A DNA stretch of 12,148 nt from an uncultured Clostridia bacterium (GTDB lineage: Bacteria > Bacillota > Clostridia > Oscillospirales > Acutalibacteraceae). The stretch spans positions 1-12,148 of the forward strand of contig CAMMKL010000037.1 of assembly GCA_946497265.1 (NCBI GenBank), written 5' to 3'. The notes below the pieces were generated by a model, which was given only the letters and a program-made list of their open reading frames with translations, was not told the DNA's origin and did no database searches. Position 1 is the stretch's first letter. Every line of letters begins with the position of its first letter. Positions 6,535 to 12,148 of the stretch are shown piece by piece. The position numbers and the translations under genes are program-made.

Positions 6535-8184
6535 ATGCAGCTACAGGAAAAAAGCCGATTTGGTATTTTATTTTGCCGTTTTTTATATGTTGTGGGAATT
6601 CAATCGGTGCGCATCTTAAAACGGGTCAATCGAAAGATAGCAAAATTTTTCCGCTCCGCTTTCTGTTCTGCCGTTGCGTTTTGCCGGCGCTACATCACCG
6701 CGGCCAAAGCCGAAGGTGCGCGCGTAAGGGAAGGCTTTCAGATTGCCGGGGAACGCATCGGTAACGCATGGAAAAAAGGGCCGTTACCGGCAGCGGGAGA
6801 ATTCTTCCGCTCTGCCGGAAAAAGTGTGCGCCGCCACCGCCACGGCTTAATACGGGTTTTCAACATTGCTGCGCCGGTCGTGGGCGTTTGTGTTTTGGTT
6901 TCCACCGTACAGAATTGGACAAACCGGGATTATGGACTGCTTTTGCAGCATGGAGAACAGACGATTGCCGTGTTAAAGGATGAAAAGACGTTTCAGCAGG
7001 CGGAAGAAATGGTGAATATGCGTAGAATGTCCAGTACCTTTACAGGGGGGGCCTACACCCCTCGCTATACGATGGCGATGACAAACGCAGCCAATTACAC
7101 CTCGCCTGCCATGCTCTGCGATGCCTTAATCGCCAACTCGGGGGAGCATATCGTGGAGGCTGTGGGTTTGTATATCGACGGCGAGCTGATTGGCGCGCTC
7201 AAAAGCCAGGCCGACCTTACATTTTTGCTCCAGGAACGTCTGAATCAAGGGCGCGGGGAAGATCGCGACGCCTCCGTTTCTTTTGTCCAGCAGATAGAAC
7301 AAGTGGAGGGCCTGTATCCGGTGGAAAATATCATTACGGGCGCTGAGCTGCGGGAAATTCTGAATCGCTCCTCCCAGGAAGAAGTTTATTATACCGTACA
7401 ACCCAACGATACCTTGACCGCAATAGCAGCGGCGTACAATATGGATCTAGAAGACCTGACTGCGCTCAATCCCGATATCATTCCGAACCAAATGCGCGAC
7501 GCCGACCTGGTGAAAATCCAGCAGGAAAAGCCCTTTCTGAACGTACAGGTTGTGCGACGGGAGGAATATGACGCGCCGGTTGCCTATGCGACGGTCGCCA
7601 CGCAGGATGAAAACGAGTACACCGACTATTCTCTGGTAACCCAGGAGGGCCAGGAGGGGGAACAGCACTGCGTGGACCGGGTGGTTTACATAGACGGCGT
7701 GGAAACCAGCAGGGAAACCATCGAGCGTACCGTCACAAAGGAACCGGTGGACAAGCTGGTTATTGTGGGCACGAAAAAACGACCGTTGGAAGGTTGGGCG
7801 ACCGGCGAAATGGTTTGGCCCCTGCCTTATACCCACAATGTCACCAGCGATTTCGGCAGTCGTTGGGGTACTGTCCATAAAGGGATGGACATTTCTTCCG
7901 GTGGAGTTTACGGACAGCCGATCGTCGCTGCAGACGGAGGGACCGTACAGTATGTAAAATTTTTGGGGAACGGCTACGGTTATCATCTGGCCATTGACCA
8001 TGGGAACGGGCTGGTCACGCTTTACGCGCATGCCAGCGCCATTTATGTGACACCGGGGCAAAAGGTTGCCAAAGGCCAGACCATCGCCGCAGTCGGCAAT
8101 ACCGGGAATTCCACCGGTCCGCATCTACACTTTGAGGTGCATGTGGGCGGAACCGCGGTAGATCCCAGCAATTACATTGGTTAA
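6535..8184 (+). CDS. Membrane-anchored LysM-G5-M23 peptidoglycan endopeptidase
   Basis: A 549-residue cell-wall hydrolase expected to cut peptide cross-links in peptidoglycan outside the membrane. From the N-terminus: a basic, probably cytoplasmic segment (1-105); one membrane helix (about 108-125); a linker with an alpha/beta region (about 130-280); a LysM peptidoglycan-binding domain (284-328); a G5-like domain (about 335-413); and an M23 (LytM-type) peptidase domain (about 430-545). The zinc ligands HKGMD (H448, D452) and HLH (H530, H532), and H499 in LYAHA, are present, so it should be active. GGGGGAG sits about six bases before the ATG. It has its own promoter, placed between two dyads, and a strong terminator, so it is probably expressed alone. 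Sporulation or division roles are both possible. Confidence 0.93.
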   Translation: MQLQEKSRFGILFCRFLYVVGIQSVRILKRVNRKIAKFFRSAFCSAVAFCRRYITAAKAEGARVREGFQIAGERIGNAWKKGPLPAAGEFFRSAGKSVRRHRHGLIRVFNIAAPVVGVCVLVSTVQNWTNRDYGLLLQHGEQTIAVLKDEKTFQQAEEMVNMRRMSSTFTGGAYTPRYTMAMTNAANYTSPAMLCDALIANSGEHIVEAVGLYIDGELIGALKSQADLTFLLQERLNQGRGEDRDASVSFVQQIEQVEGLYPVENIITGAELREILNRSSQEEVYYTVQPNDTLTAIAAAYNMDLEDLTALNPDIIPNQMRDADLVKIQQEKPFLNVQVVRREEYDAPVAYATVATQDENEYTDYSLVTQEGQEGEQHCVDRVVYIDGVETSRETIERTVTKEPVDKLVIVGTKKRPLEGWATGEMVWPLPYTHNVTSDFGSRWGTVHKGMDISSGGVYGQPIVAADGGTVQYVKFLGNGYGYHLAIDHGNGLVTLYAHASAIYVTPGQKVAKGQTIAAVGNTGNSTGPHLHFEVHVGGTAVDPSNYIG

Positions 8185-8204
8185 CAAAATATACTCAGGC
8201 AGGG

Positions 8205-8245
8205 AAAGCCCCTTGGAACCGGTTGGCTCCAAGGGGCTTTTTGTG
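8205..8245 (+). terminator. Rho-independent terminator of the M23 gene
   Basis: AAAGCCCCTTGGA (8205-8217) pairs with TCCAAGGGGCTTT (8228-8240) in a 13-bp perfect stem with a 10-base loop, followed by more T residues. It lies 20 bases after the stop codon. On the opposite strand the tail is poor in T, so it should act mainly on plus-strand transcripts, though it may partly stop the convergent small gene. Confidence 0.92.
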
Positions 8246-8276
8246 TTGGGAGAAAAGCCCTCCCGGTCAGGAGTGG

Positions 8277-8414
8277 TTAGCAGCATCCACAGTTGTTGTC
8301 ACAACCGCAGCCGCAGCCGTTGTTGGCGCCGCCGAAGCCGTTGCCGCCGCAGCAGCACAGGAGAATAAGAATGATGATAATCCAGGAGCATCCGTTAAAG
8401 CCATTGTTGCACAT
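8277..8414 (-). CDS. Small Cys/Gly/Asn-rich protein, 45 residues
   Basis: The minus strand reads MCNNGFNGCSW, then a nine-residue hydrophobic core (WIIIILILL), CCCGG, and a tail rich in GCG and NNC ending CGCC. It has 11 cysteines, 11 glycines and 8 asparagines. AAGGAGG lies nine bases before the ATG on that strand, which is strong support for translation. The pattern, with a short hydrophobic segment followed by a Gly/Cys-rich tail, recalls small sporulation or spore-coat proteins of Firmicutes (YjcZ-like and Cys-rich coat proteins), but the family is not certain. A sigma-K-like promoter precedes it. It converges on the M23 gene. The overlapping plus-strand frames read as Arg/Ser- or Ala-rich low-complexity shadows without ribosome binding sites. 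Confidence 0.82.
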   Translation of the reverse strand: MCNNGFNGCSWIIIILILLCCCGGNGFGGANNGCGCGCDNNCGCC

Positions 8415-8444
8415 AGTGAGTAGCCTCCTTAAAGTTGTTTGGTA

Positions 8445-8473
8445 TAGTATACGGGATGCCAGCGAAAGGGGTT
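8445..8473 (-). promoter_or_regulatory. Candidate sigma-K promoter of the Cys-rich gene
   Basis: On the minus strand AACC (8473-8470) is followed, 16 bases on, by CGTATACTA (8453-8445). The known Bacillus sigma-K consensus is roughly mACm, 16-17 bases, CATAnnnTA, so only one base differs. The box also contains TATACT, but no sigma-A -35 is found 17 or 18 bases upstream. Start would be near 8438, just before the ribosome binding site. Confidence 0.4.
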
Positions 8474-8612
8474 ACTCTTTTTTGTTTGGCCTCTTCGCTG
8501 TGCATAGGGCCTGCGTGGAAGGCATATCTTTTCAATGAACTGCTCTCCGCGCTTGCATTATCAAATTATGCCGGTACTTGCAGGAGTGACACAAGGAAAA
8601 TTCTGACACGGC

Positions 8613-8645
8613 CCGTTTCCCTCTTGACAGGCGCCTAGGAAACGG
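8613..8645 (+). promoter_or_regulatory. Dyad overlapping the ctsR promoter -35
   Basis: CCGTTTCC (8613-8620) and GGAAACGG (8638-8645) are perfect 8-base inverted arms 17 bases apart that bracket TTGACA. The arrangement could be a second operator, additional to the CtsR box. No known regulator is assigned. Confidence 0.4.
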
Positions 8646-8652
8646 ATACAAT
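8624..8652 (+). promoter_or_regulatory. Sigma-A promoter of the ctsR operon
   Basis: A perfect TTGACA (8624-8629), a 17-base spacer and TACAAT (8647-8652) give a strong promoter. Transcription would start around 8659, inside the CtsR operator, the standard layout for an autoregulated class III heat-shock operon. Confidence 0.9.
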
Positions 8653-8654
8653 AA

Positions 8655-8671
8655 AGTCAAAGAAAGTCAAA
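8655..8671 (+). promoter_or_regulatory. CtsR operator (CtsR box)
   Basis: AGTCAAA-GAA-AGTCAAA is an exact match to the published CtsR heptad repeat, (A/G)GTCAAA-NAN-(A/G)GTCAAA. It covers the predicted start of transcription, so bound CtsR should shut the operon until stress inactivates the repressor. Confidence 0.95.
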
Positions 8672-8693
8672 ATCAGAAAGAGGCGATGATCGG

Positions 8694-9143
8694 ATGAGGA
8701 TGAGCGACGTGGTTGCAAATTATATCCTTCATATGCTGGACGAGATGAACGGCATCGCGGAGATTCAGCGCAATGAGTTGGCCGGATCGCTGGGCTGCGT
8801 GCCAAGCCAGATCAATTATGTCATAACGTCGCGTTTTACACCGGAGCAGGGGTATTTGGTGGAAAGCCGAAGAGGCGGCGGCGGTTATATCCGGATTACC
8901 CGGCTGCAATTGGATAAAAGCCCCGCGCTGATGCACCTGATTCATTCGGTAGGGGATGAGTTGGACAGTGCAACCGCGGTTACGATGTTGAAAAATCTGC
9001 AGCAGCGCGGCATCCTTTCCCAAGGGATTGTACGGTTGATGACGACGGCGCTGTCGGATAAATCGTATCGCGGCGTGCCGCCGCAGGCACGGGACAGCCT
9101 GCGCGCTTCTTTGTTCAAAAACATGCTTTTGACACAATTATAA
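8694..9143 (+). CDS. ctsR: Class III heat-shock repressor CtsR
   Basis: CtsR is a dimeric winged-helix repressor of clp genes that senses heat directly and, in Bacillus, is also controlled by McsA/McsB. The 149 residues begin MRMSDVV, a usual CtsR start; the helix-turn-helix covers about 22-47, and ESRRGGGGYIRI (57-68) is the conserved wing with the tetra-glycine heat-sensing loop and the adjacent arginines that McsB phosphorylates in Geobacillus. The C-terminal half is the dimerisation and McsB-related domain. AAGAGG at 8678-8683 lies ten bases before the ATG. The next ATG (8700) is in frame and cannot be excluded, but the first gives the family start. It heads the operon and is controlled by the CtsR box above. 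Confidence 0.97.
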   Translation: MRMSDVVANYILHMLDEMNGIAEIQRNELAGSLGCVPSQINYVITSRFTPEQGYLVESRRGGGGYIRITRLQLDKSPALMHLIHSVGDELDSATAVTMLKNLQQRGILSQGIVRLMTTALSDKSYRGVPPQARDSLRASLFKNMLLTQL

Positions 9144-9184
9144 GTAGAAAAGATAGCCTTTTTCCAAAGATAGGAGGAATTACT

Positions 9185-9679
9185 ATGCTATGCCAATGCT
9201 GCTCCCGCAATACAGCGACTACGCGCGTCAAGGCTATTGTGGGGGGAGAGCTTAGAGAATATATGCTTTGCCCTGCCTGTGCGCAAAGGATGGGTTACGG
9301 CCGGCTTTTTGGTATAAGCCCGGGCAGCCTTTTGGGTGGCTTTTTAAAAAATTTGGAGACGTCATCCGAACCTTTTGTGTGCCCCGCCTGTGAGATCACC
9401 TTTGAGGAGGTGGCGCGTACGGGCCGGGTGGGCTGTGCGCATTGTTACCAAGCCTTCTACGATAAACTGATCCCTGCGATACAAAGAATCCATGGAAATA
9501 CGGTGCATAGGGGCAAAAGCCCGGAGCGTTTCCATCTACGGGAAAAAGGTGAGCCCACGCAACTAGCGGTACTGCAAGAGAAGCTTCAGAAGGCAGTGGA
9601 AAAGCAGGAATACGAGCGTGCGGCTGAGCTTCGCGACCGTATCCGGGAATTGGAAAGGCAGGGGCATGCTCATGAATAG
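9185..9679 (+). CDS. mcsA: McsA, zinc-binding activator of McsB
   Basis: McsA binds zinc through paired CxxC motifs, activates the McsB arginine kinase and helps modulate CtsR. Here four such pairs are seen in 164 residues: C3/C6, C29/C32, C66/C69 and C84/C87, all intact. A UVR-type helical motif follows (about 127-160: LQEKLQKAVEKQEYERAAEL), similar to the one in ClpC and UvrB and thought to mediate contacts. The ATG has AGGAGG (9172-9177) seven bases upstream. It starts 41 bases after ctsR and overlaps the start of mcsB by eight bases, which suggests translational coupling. Confidence 0.95.
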   Translation: MLCQCCSRNTATTRVKAIVGGELREYMLCPACAQRMGYGRLFGISPGSLLGGFLKNLETSSEPFVCPACEITFEEVARTGRVGCAHCYQAFYDKLIPAIQRIHGNTVHRGKSPERFHLREKGEPTQLAVLQEKLQKAVEKQEYERAAELRDRIRELERQGHAHE

Positions 9680-10664
9680 ACAGGAAGATATCGCCGTGTT
9701 GACAAAGGTGAGCCTGGCGCGCAATCTTCGCGATTATCCTTTTCCGGGCAAACTGAATGAACACGGGAAAAAAGCGGTGAACAGCCTTGTATGGGAGGCT
9801 TTGAAAGAGGCCGATCCTCCATTTTCTTATATTGATATGGATAAGCTTTCGGGGGAAGAAGCCGTTTCACTGGCCGAACAGTATTTGGCCAGTGCAGAAT
9901 TTGTTGCCGACCGTAAGCATAAGAGCATACTGATGAGGAAGGAGGGCGAGGTGTCGGTTATGCTCAACGAAGAGGATCATTTGCGCATACAAGTGATCCG
10001 CCCCGGTTTGGATCTGGATGGGGCTTGGCGTACGGCAGACGGGCTGGATAGCTTTTTAGACAAACAGCTGGTATACGCCTTTGACAAGCGTTTGGGCTAT
10101 CTGACCCAATGCCCGGATCATTTGGGTACCGGATTGCGGGCCATTGTGGTACTACACCTGCCTGCCTTGCAGGAAAACGGCGTAGTTGGCCGGCTGGCAG
10201 CCAACCTTTCTAAGCTAGGCATTAGCTTGCGCGCAGTTTACCCGGAAGGGTCTGCCTCCAAGGGGGCGATGTACCATCTTTCTAACCGCGGCACGCTCGG
10301 CCTTTCAGAGGAAGAAGCGCTCCAAAACCTGCAGGCTATAACCACCCAGCTTGCGCAACAGGAACGTTCCGCCCGCGAAGCAATCCGGCGCGATCTGGAG
10401 ATTTTGGACGCTGTGGGACGGTCCCTGGGGATTTTACAAGGGGCAAGGCTTTTAAGCTTGGAAGAATTTATGCATTTGATTTCTAACGTGCGCCTGGGTA
10501 TATCTTTGGGTGTAATTGACAATATTTCTTATGAACAGGTAAATGCGCTGCTTATAAAAGCCCAGCCCGCCACGCTAATGCAGCAGGCGGGCAGAAAGCT
10601 CAGCCTGACGGAGCAGGAAAGCAAACGGGCCGAGTTGGTAAAACAGCTTTTGGGCAAACGCTGA
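9672..10664 (+). CDS. mcsB: McsB-family protein arginine kinase, divergent active site
   Basis: McsB belongs to the phosphagen kinase family; it phosphorylates arginines on CtsR and on damaged proteins, marking them for ClpCP. This copy has 330 residues, about 30 fewer than Bacillus McsB. The start at 9672 follows AGGGG by seven bases; an ATG at 9666 is possible, and both overlap the mcsA end. Conserved parts include LARNLRDYPFP (15-25), NEEDHLRIQ (99-107), GTGLRA (152-157), EGS (192-194) and QERSAREAI (230-238). However, the normal S-[ST]-R-[IV]-R stretch reads LTKVS (10-14), so both arginines are replaced, CPTN reads CPDH (147-150), and the C-terminal RDxxRA allosteric motif reads QExxRA (near 315-320). 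It may be a weak kinase, a pseudokinase or one with altered specificity; family membership is not in doubt. Confidence 0.93.
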   Translation: MNRQEDIAVLTKVSLARNLRDYPFPGKLNEHGKKAVNSLVWEALKEADPPFSYIDMDKLSGEEAVSLAEQYLASAEFVADRKHKSILMRKEGEVSVMLNEEDHLRIQVIRPGLDLDGAWRTADGLDSFLDKQLVYAFDKRLGYLTQCPDHLGTGLRAIVVLHLPALQENGVVGRLAANLSKLGISLRAVYPEGSASKGAMYHLSNRGTLGLSEEEALQNLQAITTQLAQQERSAREAIRRDLEILDAVGRSLGILQGARLLSLEEFMHLISNVRLGISLGVIDNISYEQVNALLIKAQPATLMQQAGRKLSLTEQESKRAELVKQLLGKR

Positions 10665-10715
10665 CCAGGCGTTTTGTATCGGCTTCAGCAGCGCGTTTTT
10701 TCCGGGAGGATTTTT

Positions 10716-12148
10716 ATGTATCATTTTAATGGATTTACACAAAAAGCCAATAACGCATTAAATCTGGCGATTGAAAGCGCGGAGGAAATGGGGCACACCT
10801 ATATCGGCACGGAACATGTGCTGTTGGGGCTGCTTAAGGAGAAAAGCGGCGTTGCCGCCGTTGCCCTGGGCGAGTTGGGCATAACGGCCGAAGAGCTGGA
10901 ACAGCTCATGCGCCAAAAGATCGGCACCGGCATCCGCAGCACCATCGCGCTGGATGACCTGACCCCCCGTACCAAACGGGTGCTGCAGGTGGCTGTCATG
11001 CAGGCGGCGAGGCTTGGCCACAATTATGTGGGCACCGAACACCCATTGCTTGCCCTATTGGGGGAAGGCGGCAGCTACGCCAAGCTTTTTCTGGAAGCGC
11101 TTGGCGCCCGCTCCGGCGATGTGATGCGCCGTTTAGGCAATGTGCTGGGCAGCGAAGACCTGGAGGCCGAAGAGGAAGACGCCTCCGCCATGCCTTCGGC
11201 CCAGACGGGAGGCAAAAACAAGAAGGGCACCAAAACGCTGGAGCAGTTTGGGCGCGACCTGACCAGTGTGGCGGCTCAAGGCGGCGTGGATCCGGTAATC
11301 GGCCGTCAGGCGGAGATTGAGCGGGTCATCCAGATCTTATCCCGCCGCACCAAAAACAACCCCTGCCTGACCGGCGAGCCCGGAGTGGGAAAGACCGCCG
11401 TGGTGGAAGGCCTTGCAGCCGCCATCGCTTCGGGAAACGTACCGGAGCTGCTCAAAGGCAAACGGGTGATCGCCCTGGATCTGACCGGAATGATTGCCGG
11501 TACCAAATACCGCGGCGATTTTGAAGAGCGCATCAAAAACGCTATTGAGGAGGTGCGCCGCGCCGGGAATATCATCCTTTTTATCGACGAATTGCATACT
11601 ATCATCGGCGCGGGTTCGTCGGAAGGCTCCACCGATGCCGCGAATATCCTCAAGCCGTCCCTGGCGCGTGGAGATTTTCAGGTAATTGGGGCCACGACGA
11701 CCAACGAATACCGCAAACACATTGAAAAAGACGCGGCGCTGGAGCGGCGCTTTCAGCCGGTGCAGGTGAGCGAACCCACCGAAGAACAGGCGATCGCCAT
11801 CCTGCGCGGCCTGCGTGACCGTTACGAAGCGCACCATAAGGTCAAAATTACCGATGAATCCCTGGAGGCGGCGGTGCGGCTTTCTTCCCGCTATATTGCC
11901 GACCGTTTCCTGCCGGATAAAGCCATCGATTTGATTGACGAGGCGGCCTCCCGCGTGCGTCTGCGCGCATATACCGCCCCCGACGACCTGCAGGAGCTGG
12001 AACACAGAATCCGTGCATTAGAACAGGAAAAGTCCGCCGCAGTCAACGCGCAGGACTTTGAACGGGCGGCCAAGGTGCGCGACGAGGAAAAAACAGCCCG
12101 CCGCGCCCTGGAGCAACGCACCAGCGAATGGAAGCAGAAAAACGAAAC
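10716..12148 (+). CDS. clpC: ClpC ATPase, 5' part (runs off the window)
   Basis: ClpC is a hexameric AAA+ unfoldase that feeds proteins to ClpP and, in Firmicutes, recognises phospho-arginine marks. Only the first 477 codons are present, so no stop is seen. The ATG is preceded by GGGAGGA with a five-base gap and lies 51 bases after mcsB. Two Clp_N repeats cover about 1-145 (GTEHVLLGLL at 31 and GTEHPLLALL at 106), then an acidic/Lys-rich linker (148-172), the first AAA+ domain with Walker A GEPGVGKT (220-227), Walker B LFIDE (288-292), pore loop KYRG with Y265, and LERRF (342-346). A UVR-type middle domain (about 425-470, DFERAAKVRDEE) distinguishes it from ClpA/ClpB. The downstream half is outside the window. 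Confidence 0.97.
   Translation, partial: MYHFNGFTQKANNALNLAIESAEEMGHTYIGTEHVLLGLLKEKSGVAAVALGELGITAEELEQLMRQKIGTGIRSTIALDDLTPRTKRVLQVAVMQAARLGHNYVGTEHPLLALLGEGGSYAKLFLEALGARSGDVMRRLGNVLGSEDLEAEEEDASAMPSAQTGGKNKKGTKTLEQFGRDLTSVAAQGGVDPVIGRQAEIERVIQILSRRTKNNPCLTGEPGVGKTAVVEGLAAAIASGNVPELLKGKRVIALDLTGMIAGTKYRGDFEERIKNAIEEVRRAGNIILFIDELHTIIGAGSSEGSTDAANILKPSLARGDFQVIGATTTNEYRKHIEKDAALERRFQPVQVSEPTEEQAIAILRGLRDRYEAHHKVKITDESLEAAVRLSSRYIADRFLPDKAIDLIDEAASRVRLRAYTAPDDLQELEHRIRALEQEKSAAVNAQDFERAAKVRDEEKTARRALEQRTSEWKQKNE

Noticed and set aside
7447..8124. Long minus-strand open frame (225 codons) inside the M23 gene
   Set aside because: It is antisense to a well-supported LysM-G5-M23 protein with intact zinc ligands, has no recognisable motifs, and arises from the codon bias of the GC-rich gene.
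8435..8638. Plus-strand open frame upstream of ctsR
   Set aside because: It has no ribosome binding site, overlaps the divergent promoter region of the Cys-rich gene, and ends within the ctsR promoter. The translation shows no domain.
1..12148. CRISPR arrays, transposases, integrases, phage genes
   Set aside because: I looked for regularly spaced repeats, and for recombinase or transposase motifs, and found none.

Overview
The window looks like chromosomal DNA of a low-to-medium GC Firmicute, most likely a member of class Clostridia near the Oscillospirales/Ruminococcaceae. The grounds are a ctsR-mcsA-mcsB-clpC stress operon with a perfect CtsR box, luxS, a TSCPD (TIGR03905-type) protein, strong AGGAGG ribosome binding sites and sigma-A promoters. 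The genus assignment is inference from protein style only.

Region 1 (1-1404) is housekeeping: the tail of a ROK-family sugar kinase followed 10 bases later by galM (aldose 1-epimerase), then a tRNA-Leu(UAA) with its own promoter and a perfectly palindromic terminator. Region 2 (about 1405-3829) is visibly more AT-rich and gene-poor. It carries an unrecognised 197-residue protein, an ADP-ribosylglycohydrolase, and two long intergenic stretches, and reads like accessory DNA lodged behind a tRNA gene. No integrase or repeat boundary was found.

Region 3 (3830-6373) is a four-gene co-directional cluster: PHP-family phosphoesterase, TSCPD-domain protein, zinc-dependent phospholipase C-like protein and luxS. 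The tight spacing suggests one transcript. Region 4 (6374-8242) holds a membrane-anchored LysM-G5-M23 peptidoglycan endopeptidase. Its promoter lies between two copies of a 16-bp dyad, and a strong terminator follows the gene. A convergent 45-residue Cys/Gly/Asn-rich protein (8277-8414, minus strand) sits just beyond, with a sigma-K-like promoter.

Region 5 (8613-12148) is the class III heat-shock operon. It has a TTGACA-17-TACAAT promoter, a CtsR operator on the start site, then ctsR, mcsA, mcsB and the first 477 codons of clpC, which runs off the end. CtsR represses the operon; McsA/McsB normally inactivate CtsR and mark proteins with phospho-arginine for ClpC. The McsB here has lost or changed several normally conserved kinase residues.

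The most unusual items are the divergent McsB, the paired dyads around the M23 promoter, the Cys-rich small gene with its sporulation-like promoter, and the uncharacterised AT-rich insert behind tRNA-Leu. I saw no CRISPR array, transposase, integrase or clear novel multi-gene defence system.
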